Part shown: positions 16,525 to 25,527 of the stretch, piece after piece | How the letters are laid out: the number at the start of each line of letters is the position of its first letter | Position numbering within the stretch: position 1 is the stretch's first letter | From: Streptomyces spinosisporus | GTDB taxonomy: Bacteria > Actinomycetota > Actinomycetes > Streptomycetales > Streptomycetaceae | Assembly (NCBI RefSeq): GCF_022698145.1 | Contig: NZ_JALDAX010000004.1 | Location: 310,001 to 374,000 of the forward strand | Direction: 5' to 3' | Length of the DNA stretch: 64,000 nt | Program-made: the position numbers and the translations under genes | Notes under the pieces: model-generated | Seen by the model: only the letters and a program-made list of their open reading frames with translations | Told to the model about the DNA's origin: nothing | Database searches by the model: none

Positions 16525-17295
16525 TCAGGCCGCCACGACCGCCACTCCCGTCCTGCCTCCGTCCACGTCCACGACCGTTCCGTGGACAAAGGCCGCCTCG
16601 TCGCCGGCCAGCCAGACGACGGCGTGGGCGATGGCGTCCGGGGTGCCGACCCGGCCGGCCGGGGTGCCCTTCATCATCACTTCGCCCGGGTGGGGCTCGG
16701 CGCCCTCCGGGGACGGGGGCAAGATCACGCCGGGCGAGACGGCGTTCACGCGTACGCCGAGCGGGCCGAACTCCGCGGCCCAGGCGCGGGTGAGGGTCTC
16801 CATGGCCCCCTTGGTGGAGCTGTAGAGCGCGCCGAGCGGGACGCCCAGGCGCGCGATCCAGGAGCCGAGGTTGACGACCGCTCCGCCGCCCGCCTCCGCC
16901 ATGATCGGGGCGACGGCGGCGGTGAGGAAGAACGGTGCCTTGACGTTGACGCCGTAGACCTGGTCGAAGGTCTTCTCGTCGGTGTCCGCGGTGCCGGGGG
17001 CCGGGTAGATGCCCGCGTTGTTGACCAGGATGTCGATACGCCCGCCCAGCGTGTGCCGGGCCCGCTCGGCCAGGTCTCGGGACGCCTCCGCGCTGCCGTC
17101 GAGGTCCGCCACCAGGAAGTCGGCCCGGCCGCCGGAGGTGCGGATGCCCTCGACGACCCGCTCGCCGCGTTCGCGGTTGCGGCCCGAGACGACGACATGC
17201 GCCCCCTCGGACGCGAGGGCCTCGGCGATCGCCTGCCCGATGTTGCTGGTCGACCCGGTGACCAGGGCCGTCTTGTCCCGCAGTCGTTCCGTCAT
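16525..17295 (-). CDS. SDR-family oxidoreductase (FabG-like)
   Basis: A 256-residue classical SDR. 'TGSTSNIGQ' is at residues 13-21 and '[12 protein letters not shown]' is the NNAG motif. The catalytic Ser lies in 'LGSWIARLG', with 'YSSTK' following. The C-terminal '[13 protein letters not shown]' resembles FabG and glucose dehydrogenases. It is divergent from a TetR gene across 84 bp containing an inverted repeat, which implies TetR control. The substrate is unknown. Confidence 0.92.
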   Translation of the reverse strand: MTERLRDKTALVTGSTSNIGQAIAEALASEGAHVVVSGRNRERGERVVEGIRTSGGRADFLVADLDGSAEASRDLAERARHTLGGRIDILVNNAGIYPAPGTADTDEKTFDQVYGVNVKAPFFLTAAVAPIMAEAGGGAVVNLGSWIARLGVPLGALYSSTKGAMETLTRAWAAEFGPLGVRVNAVSPGVILPPSPEGAEPHPGEVMMKGTPAGRVGTPDAIAHAVVWLAGDEAAFVHGTVVDVDGGRTGVAVVAA

Positions 17296-17348
17296 GACGC
17301 ACTCTCCTTCTGCCTCGCGGTGTGCGGACCACTGTGCGTCGTGGAAAA

Positions 17349-17364
17349 TGGACCGGCAAGTCCA
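17349..17364. promoter_or_regulatory. Inverted repeat, TetR operator candidate
   Basis: TGGAC-N6-GTCCA lies between the divergent SDR and TetR genes, 15 bp before the tetR start, where repressor binding would block both promoters. Confidence 0.5.
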
Positions 17365-17379
17365 GACTGAGGAGGCCGG

Positions 17380-18042
17380 ATGGCTGACGCACGCACCGCG
17401 AGGAGCCGCGCCGCGAAGGGCCGCGCCGCGAAGGACCCTGCCGCGCAGGCCCCCACAGCGAAGGGCCGCGCCACGCGGGCCCGCATCGTCGAGGGGGCGG
17501 CCGAGGTGCTACGCGAACAGGGGGTCGCCTTCACCACGCTCGACGACATCCGCAGCCGCACCGGTACCAGCAAGAGCCAGCTCTTCCACTACTTCCCCGC
17601 CGGCAAGGACGAACTGCTGCTGGCCGTAGCCCAGTTCGAGGCCGACCGCGTCCTCGCGGACCAGCAGCCGCACCTGGGGCAGCTGGACACCTGGGAGTGC
17701 TGGCAGCAGTGGCGGGACTTGGTCGTGGAGCGCTACGAACGCCAGGGCGACCACTGCCCGTTGGGCTCGCTGTTCTTGCAGGTCGGCCGGTCCAGCCCGG
17801 GCGCCCGGGCGATCGTCACGGAGCTGATGCGGCAGTGGCAGGAACACATCGCCCGCGGTATTCGCACCCTGTGTGCCAACGGCCTGGTCTCACCGGCCCT
17901 CGACGCCGACCGGACGGCCGCCGCCCTGCTGGCCGGCATCCAGGGAGGCGTCACCATCATGATGTCCACGGGCGACTCCACCCACCTCAAGGCGGCGCTG
18001 GACACGGGGATCGAGCATCTCCGCCGGACGGCGGTGGCGTAG
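17380..18042 (+). CDS. TetR-family regulator
   Basis: A 220-residue repressor. The first 35 residues are an unusual Ala/Lys/Arg-rich tail with repeated 'AKGRA'-like units. The TetR HTH follows ('[20 protein letters not shown]', '[20 protein letters not shown]', about 37-82). The C-terminal domain contains '[20 protein letters not shown]', typical of the TetR_C_16-like group near SDR genes. It probably represses itself and the divergent SDR gene. Confidence 0.9.
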   Translation: MADARTARSRAAKGRAAKDPAAQAPTAKGRATRARIVEGAAEVLREQGVAFTTLDDIRSRTGTSKSQLFHYFPAGKDELLLAVAQFEADRVLADQQPHLGQLDTWECWQQWRDLVVERYERQGDHCPLGSLFLQVGRSSPGARAIVTELMRQWQEHIARGIRTLCANGLVSPALDADRTAAALLAGIQGGVTIMMSTGDSTHLKAALDTGIEHLRRTAVA

Positions 18043-18116
18043 GACGACGCGGTACGCGACTGACTCGTCCGGAGCGCGGAGCTCCTGCGAACCGCCGGCC
18101 CGCCAGGACCCCGCGC

Positions 18117-18240
18117 CACGCGACCGACCCGCCCGAACCCCCGGACTCCCGCAACCGGTCGCCCCGTCAGCACCCCACAACACGCGACTGACCCGCCCGA
18201 ACCCCCGGAACCCCGCCAACGACCGCCCCGTCAGGCCCCG
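18117..18240. repeat. Two imperfect 64-bp tandem repeats
   Basis: Copies start at 18117 and 18181; both begin CACGCGAC(C/T)GACCCGCCCG and continue with CCCCCGGA and later GCCCCGTCAG. They fill the gap between two convergent tetR genes and look like a recent duplication of a noncoding segment. Confidence 0.6.
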
Positions 18241-18250
18241 TTCAGCCCGT

Positions 18251-18895
18251 TCACCGGCTCGCCCCGCTCGCTGCCGCGTCGAGGAGAGGGGCGAGTTCCC
18301 GGGCCACGGTCGTCAGGGCTCGGACGTCCTGTTCGGCTCGGGCGATGAGGATCGCGCCCTCCAGGGAGCTGATCATGAGGGTGGCGAGGGGTTCGGTGCG
18401 CTCGGGGGGTACGCCCATGGCGGCCAGGGCGTGCGCCACCGGGGCGGTCCAGGCGGTGAAGGCGGCGGCTACGGCCTGCCGGGTGGACTCGGTGGACTCC
18501 GCGCAGTCCACCGTCGCGGCGGCCACGGGGCAGCCGGCCGCGAAGCCGGACGACTCGTACTCGTCGGTCCACTGGCGGACCATCTCGGCGAACAGTCCGC
18601 TCGGTGTCGGCTCAGGCAGGGCGGTGAGGAAGCGGGCGACGCGGTTGCCCGCGTACCGGCCCGCCCAGCCCACCGCCTCGTTGACCAGCTGTTCCTTGCC
18701 GCCCGGGAAGTAGTGCTGGAGCGAGCCGCGTGGTGCCCGCGCATGCACCGCGACGTCGCGCATGCCGGTGGCGGCGACCCCGCCGCGGCGGATCAGCTGC
18801 GCCGCGCTGAAGACCATGCGCTCGCGGGGGCCGTGTGCGGGGGGCTCGTCGGGCCTGCTTACGGGCAGCTCGTCGAGGGTGTGTTCCGCCGACAT
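18251..18895 (-). CDS. TetR-family regulator
   Basis: A 214-residue repressor. The HTH is at about residues 24-75 ('[20 protein letters not shown]', '[20 protein letters not shown]'). The C-terminal ligand domain carries '[20 protein letters not shown]', characteristic of the LmrA/YxaF-like TetR subgroup. The ATG at 18895 leaves a 153-bp divergent gap to the dehydrogenase gene that contains two palindromes. They indicate autoregulation and control of the dehydrogenase. Confidence 0.9.
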   Translation of the reverse strand: MSAEHTLDELPVSRPDEPPAHGPRERMVFSAAQLIRRGGVAATGMRDVAVHARAPRGSLQHYFPGGKEQLVNEAVGWAGRYAGNRVARFLTALPEPTPSGLFAEMVRQWTDEYESSGFAAGCPVAAATVDCAESTESTRQAVAAAFTAWTAPVAHALAAMGVPPERTEPLATLMISSLEGAILIARAEQDVRALTTVARELAPLLDAAASGASR

Positions 18896-18939
18896 CTCGA
18901 TCCACCTCCGGGGACGCTTCGAGGTCTGCGCAGAGCACC

Positions 18940-18984
18940 CTATGACCGCTGTCATAGCGACGGCTACTATGACAGCGGTCATAG
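18940..18984. promoter_or_regulatory. Paired TetR operators
   Basis: CTATGACCGCTGTCATAG (18940-18957) and its exact reverse complement CTATGACAGCGGTCATAG (18967-18984) are separated by 9 bp. Each is itself an inverted repeat (CTATGAC-N4-GTCATAG). Two identical sites in a divergent promoter suggest cooperative binding of two TetR dimers. Confidence 0.8.
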
Positions 18985-19048
18985 GCGGTGTGGGTGGCGG
19001 TGGCGGCTCGGCCTCCGGTGCAGGTCCGGGCGGGAACGGCGGTGCGGC

Positions 19049-19993
19049 ATGTCCCTGGGTTTCATCGGTCTCGGCGTCATGGGGCAGCCCATGGCCCTCA
19101 ACCTCGTGCGCGCCGGGACACCCCTCGTCGTGTGGAACCGCACCCCGCAGCGATGCGCACCTCTGCGTGCCGCCGGAGCGGAGGTCGCGGCGGGTCCGGC
19201 CGAGGTGTTCGAACGGGCCGGCACCGTGATCCTCATGCTGGCCGACGAGAACGCGGTCGACGCGGTGCTGGGCCGTGGCACCCCGGACTTCGGCGCGCTC
19301 GTCGCGGGACGCACCGTCGTGCACATGGGGACGACGGCTCCGGAGTACTCGCGCGGGCTCCACGACGCCGTCCGGGGTGCGGGCGGGCGGTATGTCGAGG
19401 CGCCGGTGTCCGGCTCCCGGATCCCCGCGGAACAGGGGGAGTTGGTGGCGATGCTGGCCGGTGACGACGACGCCGTGGCAGCCGTACGGCCGCTGCTCGC
19501 GCCGATGTGCCGGGAGGCGTTCCGCTGCGGGCCCGTACCGGACGCGCTGGTGATGAAGCTCGCCGTGAACCTGTTTCTGATCACGCAGGTCACCGGACTG
19601 ACCGAGGCGTTCCACTTCGCCGGCCGGCACGGACTGGACCAGGGGCTGCTACGGGACGTTCTGGACGCGGGCCCGATGGCCAGCGCCGTCTCCCGCATGA
19701 AGGCACCCAAGCTGCTGACACGCGACTTCACCGTCCAGGCGGCCGCCGCGGACGTCCTCAAGAACAACCGCCTGATAGCCGACGCCGCCCGCAAGGCAGG
19801 CCTCGCCTCCCCCCTGCTCGACGTCTGCCACACCCTGTTCACCGAAACCGTGGCGCAGGGTCACGGGCACGAGGACATGGTGGCGGTACTGCACGCACTG
19901 GAGACGCGAACGGAGGACGGGGCTGCGCCCGGCTGCTCAGGGAAGACAACACCCCGGACCCGGAAAGCCGAGCCGACGACCCGGACCCGGTGA
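19049..19993 (+). CDS. NAD(P)-dependent beta-hydroxyacid dehydrogenase
   Basis: A 314-residue enzyme of the 3-hydroxyisobutyrate dehydrogenase/glyoxylate reductase family. '[21 protein letters not shown]' (residues 3-23) is the nucleotide-binding loop and '[20 protein letters not shown]' the substrate loop. 'KLAVNLFLI' has the catalytic Lys and '[20 protein letters not shown]' the C-terminal helix. The last 25 residues are a Thr/Arg-rich tail outside the family. It is transcribed away from tetR through the paired operators and is the probable regulated target. Confidence 0.9.
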   Translation: MSLGFIGLGVMGQPMALNLVRAGTPLVVWNRTPQRCAPLRAAGAEVAAGPAEVFERAGTVILMLADENAVDAVLGRGTPDFGALVAGRTVVHMGTTAPEYSRGLHDAVRGAGGRYVEAPVSGSRIPAEQGELVAMLAGDDDAVAAVRPLLAPMCREAFRCGPVPDALVMKLAVNLFLITQVTGLTEAFHFAGRHGLDQGLLRDVLDAGPMASAVSRMKAPKLLTRDFTVQAAAADVLKNNRLIADAARKAGLASPLLDVCHTLFTETVAQGHGHEDMVAVLHALETRTEDGAAPGCSGKTTPRTRKAEPTTRTR

Positions 19994-20009
19994 ACCCGCC
20001 CCCGGCGCC

Positions 20010-20840
20010 TCAACTCCCTCCGCCGTCCCTCTCACGCGCCCGCCGCCACAGCGCCTCCGCCTCCCGTGCCGCACCCGGTGCTGCCAGGAGCAACGGCTCG
20101 CCGTAAGCAGGCAGTTCGGGTAGGGCGACTGCGCCCGCCTCCCTCGCGATCAGCAGGGCGGGGAGGCCGTCGACGTGGTGGAAGGAGCCGATGGCGGCGG
20201 CGGTGGCGCGGCCTGCGGCCACCTGGGCGAGGGACAGGGCCGTGGAGCCCATGACGCGGACCGTGCAGTGCCGGTCGGCGAGGTCGGTGAGGAGGGTGTC
20301 CAGGCCGGGCCAGTGTGCGTGTGCCGCCCACTCGGTCATGAAGACGTGGCCGGCGAGGGTGGTGTGGTCGGCCGCCCGGACGGGGGAGCCGTTGAGATAC
20401 GCCCCCCTGCCGCGCACCGCCGTGAACGTCTCGCCCCGCCACGGGTCGGCGACCAGACCCAGCAGCGGCGTGCCGTCGGGGGCGGCGAGCCCGAGCGAGA
20501 AGGAGCACCAGCCGATGCCGTGGGCGTAGTTGGTCGTACCGTCGACCGGGTCGATCACCCAGTGCGGGGCGCCCGGGGCACCCTCCGTCCTGCCGTACTC
20601 CTCGCCCACGATCCCGTGCCCGGGAAAGGCGCGGAGAAGCGTCTCGCGGACGTGCGCCTCCACGGCCTCGTCCGTGTCGGTGACGATGTCCGCCGGGCCG
20701 TCCTTCTGCCGTACGTCGGTCGCGGTGGCCGGGGTCCGCGGACGCCGGATCGCCTCCGACGCCCAGGCCGCCAGCCCGGTCGCCACCTCCAGCGCCCGGT
20801 CCAGGTCCGGGCCCGGGTTCAGATCCTCATGCTCCGGCAC
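20010..20840 (-). CDS. Inositol monophosphatase-family phosphatase
   Basis: A 276-residue Mg2+-dependent sugar phosphatase. It has 'IVTDTDEAVEAHVRETLLRAFPGHGIVGEEYG' (about 52-83) and the metal motif 'WVIDPVDGTTNYAHG' (about 93-107). The second motif is 'HHVDGLPALLIAREAGA', in place of the usual WDxAAG, but the Asp is kept. It may act on inositol-1-phosphate, histidinol phosphate or fructose-1,6-bisphosphate. It starts at GTG 20840 and faces the upstream hydroxyacid dehydrogenase tail to tail. Confidence 0.88.
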   Translation of the reverse strand: MPEHEDLNPGPDLDRALEVATGLAAWASEAIRRPRTPATATDVRQKDGPADIVTDTDEAVEAHVRETLLRAFPGHGIVGEEYGRTEGAPGAPHWVIDPVDGTTNYAHGIGWCSFSLGLAAPDGTPLLGLVADPWRGETFTAVRGRGAYLNGSPVRAADHTTLAGHVFMTEWAAHAHWPGLDTLLTDLADRHCTVRVMGSTALSLAQVAAGRATAAAIGSFHHVDGLPALLIAREAGAVALPELPAYGEPLLLAAPGAAREAEALWRRARERDGGGS

Positions 20841-20923
20841 TGCTCCTCACCGCACCCTTCCGCGTCGTGGCCGATTCCCACGATCGTGTCAGGGCCGGGT
20901 GAACGCCAGGCGCAATGCACGGA

Positions 20924-21487
20924 CTACGGCGCGGGGTTGAGCGGATCGTCGACGACACCGGCCAGGCGCCCCGCCTCGCCGGCCGGGTCGAGGCCGAGGT
21001 CGAGGGTGTCGGCGGCCGCGGTCAGGGCCTTGAGCGCGGGGACGAGGGCGGTGCGCTGCCGCGCGGGCAGGCGCCCGACGAGGGCGCGGATCTCCGAACG
21101 CCGGTGCGTGAGCACGGTCTCGACCAGTTCCTCGCCCGCCGGCGTCAGCCGCAGCACGACCTCGCGCCGGTTGCCGGGGTTGACCCGGCGGTCGATGAGG
21201 GTCAGGGCCTCCAGCCGTTCGGCCATGCGCAGGGCCGTGGAGGGGCTGACGCCGAGGGTGGCGGCCATGGCGGCGAGCTTGATCGGGCCGCAGGAGTGCA
21301 GGGCGACCAGGGAACGCAGCTGGGGCAGTGTCAGCGGTACGTCGACCGCGGCCAGGGCGCGGGCGGAGAGGGCGACGATCAGCCGGGACGCGGCCATCAC
21401 GGCGAGGGTCACGTCCTCCGCCTCGCGATCCAGCACGGCGTCGTCCGGCACCGGGCCGTCGTCCGGCACCTGGTCCTGCTGGTTCAT
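20924..21487 (-). CDS. MarR-family regulator
   Basis: A 187-residue regulator. The winged helix spans about residues 50-115 ('LTLPQLRSLVALHSCGPIKL', 'TLGVSPSTALRMAERLEALT', 'NRREVVLRLTPAGEEL'). I chose the ATG at 21487 because GAGGAG lies 7 nt upstream; an earlier in-frame start adds eight residues. The promoter region holds a perfect ATTGCA-GAG-TGCAAT repeat, so it likely autoregulates and controls the divergent zinc-ribbon gene. Confidence 0.9.
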   Translation of the reverse strand: MNQQDQVPDDGPVPDDAVLDREAEDVTLAVMAASRLIVALSARALAAVDVPLTLPQLRSLVALHSCGPIKLAAMAATLGVSPSTALRMAERLEALTLIDRRVNPGNRREVVLRLTPAGEELVETVLTHRRSEIRALVGRLPARQRTALVPALKALTAAADTLDLGLDPAGEAGRLAGVVDDPLNPAP

Positions 21488-21550
21488 GGGCTCCTCGTTC
21501 TGCCGTTGCACACTCGACGGCCCGGGTTCTCCCCGTCACCCGGGGTGACC

Positions 21551-21565
21551 ATTGCAGAGTGCAAT
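21551..21565. promoter_or_regulatory. MarR operator candidate
   Basis: ATTGCA-GAG-TGCAAT is a perfect inverted repeat in the 144-bp gap between divergent marR and the zinc-ribbon gene. A related half-site, GTTGCACACT, occurs near 21505, closer to marR. Confidence 0.6.
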
Positions 21566-21631
21566 GATAGATTGGTCGTGACAGACCGGGGCCGTGCGGG
21601 CGCGAGGACCCCGGCACCAAAGGTGATGACC

Positions 21632-21880
21632 ATGAAATCCGAACCGATACACGAAGCCTATTCCTTCGCGTGCCTGCGCTGCGGGCACGTCTGGGAGGGC
21701 GCGTACGAGATCCGGCATGTCCGCGACGGCGCGGGACGCCTCAGGGTCGAGTACCGCCTCAGGGACGGTCTGAAGGTGCCGTCCCCGCTCACGGACAACA
21801 CCTGCCGGGTGTGCGCGGGGCGCACGATCCGCATCCTGCGCTCCGGCCGCGTCCGCTCGGCCCGCCCCGCGCCCATGTGA
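21632..21880 (+). CDS. Small zinc-ribbon protein
   Basis: An 82-residue basic protein with two CxxC knuckles, 'CLRCGHVW' at residues 14-21 and 'CRVCAGRTIRILR' from about residue 60, separated by a beta-rich linker. It probably binds one zinc. No catalytic feature is visible, and RNA or DNA binding is possible given the Arg-rich tail. The ATG at 21632 follows AAAGG; an ATG two codons earlier is an alternative. It shares a promoter region with the divergent MarR gene. Confidence 0.75.
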   Translation: MKSEPIHEAYSFACLRCGHVWEGAYEIRHVRDGAGRLRVEYRLRDGLKVPSPLTDNTCRVCAGRTIRILRSGRVRSARPAPM

Positions 21881-21898
21881 CGCCGCTGGCTCCGTGAC

Positions 21899-21966
21899 GC
21901 CCCTGTCTGTCTGACACCCCTGTCTGTCTGACACCCCTGTCTCTCTGCCGCCCCTGCCTCGCTGAC
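21899..21966. repeat. Four tandem 17-bp repeats
   Basis: Four copies of (G/A)CCCCTGTCTGTCTGAC, two nearly identical and two diverged, lie between the zinc-ribbon gene and the ClC gene. They may be iterated regulator sites or simple slippage; spacing of 17 bp is not helical. Confidence 0.7.
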
Positions 21967-22073
21967 CTGCGACGGACGCGCGACGATGCGCGTCCGTCCG
22001 TTCCGTGTGCGCGGGCCCGATCCCCCACACCCCCACACCCTCCCCTGCCCGCCTCCGCACCCTCCGGAGCACC

Positions 22074-24032
22074 ATGCCCTCCCCCCTGTCCGCAAGATCC
22101 CGTACGCATGCCCACGACCGCACCGGCGCCCACGCCCACGCCACCGACCACCCACCCGCACCCGCACCCCCCACGCGACCCGAGCAGACCGCCCACCACC
22201 TGGGCCCCGTGAAGATCCCCCGCCTCGGCGACTTCCACGTCCCCCCACGCGTCGTGGCCATCAGCCTGCTCGCCGTTCCCATCGGGGCCGTAGCCGCCGT
22301 GGTGGCCGCGGGGCTGCTCAAGCTGATCGCGCTGATCACCAACCTCTCCTTCCAGGGGCGCTTCGGGTTCGGTGCGTCCGCGCCCGCCGACACCGCGCAC
22401 CGCTGGCTGCTGCTGGTGATGCCGGTGGTGGGCGGCCTCGTCATCGGCCTCATGGCCCGCTACGGCTCCGAGAAGATCCGCGGCCACGGCATGCCCGAGG
22501 CCATCGAGTCGATCCTGGTCGGCGGCAGCCGGGTGCAGCCGCGCGTGGCCGTGCTGAAGCCGGCGTCGGCCGCGATATCCATCGGCACCGGCGGGCCGTT
22601 CGGCGCGGAGGGGCCGATCATCATGACCGGCGGCGCCGTCGGCTCCCTGATCGCCCAGTTCCTGCGGGTGACCACCGACGAACGCAAGGCCCTGCTGGTC
22701 GCCGGTTCCGCCGCCGGCATGGCCGCGACCTTCAACGCCCCGCTCGCCTCGATCCTGCTCGCCGTCGAGCTGCTGCTCTTCGAGTGGCGGCCCCGCTCCT
22801 ATCTCCCGGTGGCCGTCGCCGCCGTGACCGCCACCCTGGTGCGCGGCCCGCTGCTCGGCACCGACCCGCTCTTCGGCGGCGCGCACGTGCCGGCCCGGAT
22901 CGACTTCTCCGCCTACGGCCTGTGCATCGTCGCCGGCGCCGCGGCCGGACTGCTCGCCCTCGGCGCCACCGCCCTCGTCTACTTCTCCGAGGACCTCTTC
23001 TCCCGGCTGCGTGTCCACTGGATGTGGTGGCCGGCCATCGGCGGCGCGATCATCGGCGTCGGCGGACTGGTCGAACCGCGCACGCTCGGTGTCGGCTACG
23101 ACGTCATCGACGCCCTCCTCACCGGCCACGCCACGGTCGGCCTGATCGTCGGCGTGCTCGTCGTGAAGACCCTCATCTGGGGACTGTCGCTCGGCTCGGG
23201 CACCTCCGGCGGCGTCCTCGCCCCGATGTTCATGGTCGGCGGTGCGCTCGGCGCGGCCGAGGCCCTGGTCTTCCCGCACGTCAGCCCGGGTTTCTGGGCC
23301 CTGGTCTCGCTCGCGGGCGTCCTCGGCGGAGTGATGCGCTCCCCGCTCACCGGCATCGTCTTCTGCCTGGAGCTGACGCACGAGATCAACGCCATGATCC
23401 CGATGGTGATCACCGCGTCCGCCGCGTATCTGCTGTCGGTGATCCTCCTCAAGCGCTCGGTGCTGACCGAGAAGCTGGCGCGCCGGGGTCTGCATCTGAC
23501 CCGGGAGTACTCCGTCGACCCGCTCGAGGTCCATCTCGTACGGCAGTTGGAGACCCCCGTCGGCGTCACCTTCCGCGCCGACCGTCCGGCAGGCGAGATC
23601 ACCGCGCTGCTGCGGGCCGCGCACGACGGCGGCGACGCCGACCGGCTGCTCGCCCAGCGGCTGTATCCCGTGCTCGACGCCGACGGCGGCCTCGCGGGGG
23701 TCGTGACCCGCGGCGCCCTCGTGCACGCCGACCCCGCCGACCGCACCCCGCTCGGCGAGCTGGCCTGCGCCCCCGTCGTCGCGCATCCCGACGAGACCCT
23801 GCGGGCACTGGCCAACCGCATGGCCCACCACGAGGTGACCCGGCTGCTCGTCGTCACCCGGGGCGAACACCCGCGGGTGGAGGGCATCATCGGCCTCCGG
23901 GACCTGTTGACCGCACGGCGGATCGACCACCACGAGGAGCACTACGCCGAGCGCGTCCTCACCCTGCGTCCCCGCGGTGCAAACCGCGTGCCGGGCACCA
24001 CGGTCGCGCAGGCCGAGAAGGTCTCCGTATAG
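22074..24032 (+). CDS. ClC-family chloride channel/transporter with CBS pair
   Basis: A 652-residue ClC protein. After a His/Pro-rich N-terminus (1-60), the membrane domain (60-470) carries the selectivity motifs: 'GHGMPEAIES' for GSGIP, 'GPFGAEGPIIMTGG' with the gating glutamate, and 'GTSGGVLAPMFMVGG' for GxFxP. Two CBS domains occupy the C-terminus (about 500-640; 'LDADGGLAGVVTRGALVHAD', 'VTRLLVVTRGEHPRVEGIIG'). It exchanges or conducts Cl-, possibly gated by nucleotide binding to CBS. The ATG at 22074 follows GGAG. No other genes appear to be in its operon. Confidence 0.95.
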   Translation: MPSPLSARSRTHAHDRTGAHAHATDHPPAPAPPTRPEQTAHHLGPVKIPRLGDFHVPPRVVAISLLAVPIGAVAAVVAAGLLKLIALITNLSFQGRFGFGASAPADTAHRWLLLVMPVVGGLVIGLMARYGSEKIRGHGMPEAIESILVGGSRVQPRVAVLKPASAAISIGTGGPFGAEGPIIMTGGAVGSLIAQFLRVTTDERKALLVAGSAAGMAATFNAPLASILLAVELLLFEWRPRSYLPVAVAAVTATLVRGPLLGTDPLFGGAHVPARIDFSAYGLCIVAGAAAGLLALGATALVYFSEDLFSRLRVHWMWWPAIGGAIIGVGGLVEPRTLGVGYDVIDALLTGHATVGLIVGVLVVKTLIWGLSLGSGTSGGVLAPMFMVGGALGAAEALVFPHVSPGFWALVSLAGVLGGVMRSPLTGIVFCLELTHEINAMIPMVITASAAYLLSVILLKRSVLTEKLARRGLHLTREYSVDPLEVHLVRQLETPVGVTFRADRPAGEITALLRAAHDGGDADRLLAQRLYPVLDADGGLAGVVTRGALVHADPADRTPLGELACAPVVAHPDETLRALANRMAHHEVTRLLVVTRGEHPRVEGIIGLRDLLTARRIDHHEEHYAERVLTLRPRGANRVPGTTVAQAEKVSV

Positions 24033-24044
24033 AAAGATCCGCCC

Positions 24045-24068
24045 GCCGGCGGTGCGGGGGCCGCCGGC
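24045..24068. terminator. Terminator between convergent ClC and ABC lipoprotein genes
   Basis: GCCGGCGG and CCGCCGGC form an 8-bp perfect stem with an 8-nt loop, 12 bp after the ClC stop. It lacks a T-tract, as is common in this genus, and could serve both strands. Confidence 0.5.
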
Positions 24069-24090
24069 GCCCGGACGCGAGCAGGTCCCG

Positions 24091-25227
24091 CTACTCCAGC
24101 CCGATCGCCGCGCAGTCGTCCGCGTACTTCGGGGTGCAGATGTCCTCGACGCTGTAGACGCCGTCCTTGATCACGGTGGACTCGATGTTGTCCTTGGTGA
24201 GGGCGACCACCGGGACCAGCTGCGCCGGGATCGACTTCTCGGTGGGGCTGTCGACCGAGCTCTGGGCCAGGGCGTCGAACTCGATCGCCTTGCCCTGCAC
24301 CTTGGCCACCGCGAGCTCCGCGGCGCCGGTCGCCTCCAGCAGGAACGACTTGTACACGCTCATCCGCTGCTCGCCCGCCACGACCCGCTGGACCGCGGCC
24401 AGATCCGCGTCCTGCCCGGTCACCGGCGGCATCTTGGCGACGCCCGCGCTCTTGAGCGCGTCGATGACGGCGCCCGCCATGCCGTCGTTGGCCGAGTAGA
24501 CCGCGGCGATGTTGTCGAGCCCGACGGACCGGATGGCCTTCTTCATGTTGGCCTCGGCCTCCGAGGGCAGCCATTCCTTGGTGTAGTACGACTTGGCGAT
24601 CACCACCCGGCCCTTCAGCTCGCTGAGGGCGCCCTGCCGGAAGCGGGCCGTGTTGGGGTCGGTGACCGAGCCGTTCATCATGACGATCTTGCTGGTGTCG
24701 GCCTTGTCGCCGAGCGCGTCGACGATCGCCCGGCCCTGCACCTCGCCGACGAGTTCGTTGTCGTGCGAGACGTAGCCGTCGATCGGGCCCTCGGCGAGCC
24801 GGTCGTAGGCGATGACGGGGATCCCGGCGTCCTTGGCCTTCTGGACCTGCGGCGCGATGGACTTGGAGTCCACCGCGTCCACCAGGATCACATCCGCCCT
24901 GTCGGAGATCATCTGCGCGAACTGCCTGGCCTGTCTGGTCGCGCTCGACCCGGCGTTGGCGTAGCTGACCCTGCCCTTGTCGTGGGTGAGGGAGGCGACG
25001 CGCTTCTTGATGAGGGGGTAGTCGAACTTCTCGAAGCGCGCCGTGTCCGTGTCGGGCAGCAGCAGCCCCACCGTGATGTCGTCCCCCTTCTTCGGACTCG
25101 CGGAGCTGTCGCCGCCGCTCACTGCGTCGATGGCGCCGCATGCGGAGAGCAGCAGGGCCGAGGTTGCGGCGAGGAGGGGGGTGCCGAAACGGCGCAGGCC
25201 GATTCCGCGGGGGGTGCGTGCATTCAC
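24091..25227 (-). CDS. Sugar-binding lipoprotein (ABC substrate-binding, ribose/xylose type)
   Basis: About 378 residues. A lipoprotein signal 'LLAATSALLLSAC' places the lipid-bearing Cys near residue 30. A periplasmic-binding-protein-1 fold follows: 'ITVGLLLPDTDTARFEKFDY', 'DVILVDAVDSKSIAPQVQKA', 'AVYSANDGMAGAVIDALKSA', 'PVTGQDADLAAVQRVVAGEQ'. This resembles XylF/ChvE-like xylose or multi-sugar receptors. No permease or ATPase gene is adjacent, so it is an orphan receptor. I prefer GTG 25227 (GGAAGG upstream) over ATG 25248. Confidence 0.88.
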   Translation of the reverse strand: MNARTPRGIGLRRFGTPLLAATSALLLSACGAIDAVSGGDSSASPKKGDDITVGLLLPDTDTARFEKFDYPLIKKRVASLTHDKGRVSYANAGSSATRQARQFAQMISDRADVILVDAVDSKSIAPQVQKAKDAGIPVIAYDRLAEGPIDGYVSHDNELVGEVQGRAIVDALGDKADTSKIVMMNGSVTDPNTARFRQGALSELKGRVVIAKSYYTKEWLPSEAEANMKKAIRSVGLDNIAAVYSANDGMAGAVIDALKSAGVAKMPPVTGQDADLAAVQRVVAGEQRMSVYKSFLLEATGAAELAVAKVQGKAIEFDALAQSSVDSPTEKSIPAQLVPVVALTKDNIESTVIKDGVYSVEDICTPKYADDCAAIGLE

Positions 25228-25442
25228 TTGCTGGTGCCTTCCGGGCATGGGGGGACGCGGGCCACCGGATGAACGAGAAGCCAACGGGCCCGTGGAGACG
25301 GGGTCAAGACATACGGATGTTCTTCCGCCGTCCCCCCACCGAATCTCCCCAGCCGATCCCAGCGCCCGGTGCATTCACCCCGAAGCCCCAAGCTCTTCCG
25401 GCCTCGCCCCGCCTCGCCCTGCCCCGCCTCGCCCCGGACACG

Positions 25443-25491
25443 CGAGACGCCCGGAGCGGAAGCCGTCACACTTCGCGCTCCGGGCGTCTCG
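25443..25491. terminator. Strong hairpin after the PRC-barrel gene
   Basis: CGAGACGCCCGGAGCG (25443-25458) pairs perfectly with 25476-25491, a 16-bp stem and 17-nt loop, 37 bp downstream of the leftward PRC-barrel gene. Confidence 0.8.
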
Positions 25492-25527
25492 CCCAGGGGA
25501 CAGGGGGGAAGGTCAGTGGGGCCGCCG

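Noticed and set aside
21789..23942. A 717-codon frame antisense to the ClC gene
   Set aside because: Low-complexity Gly/Gln/Glu/Val composition with no domain; the plus strand carries a complete ClC protein with all motifs.
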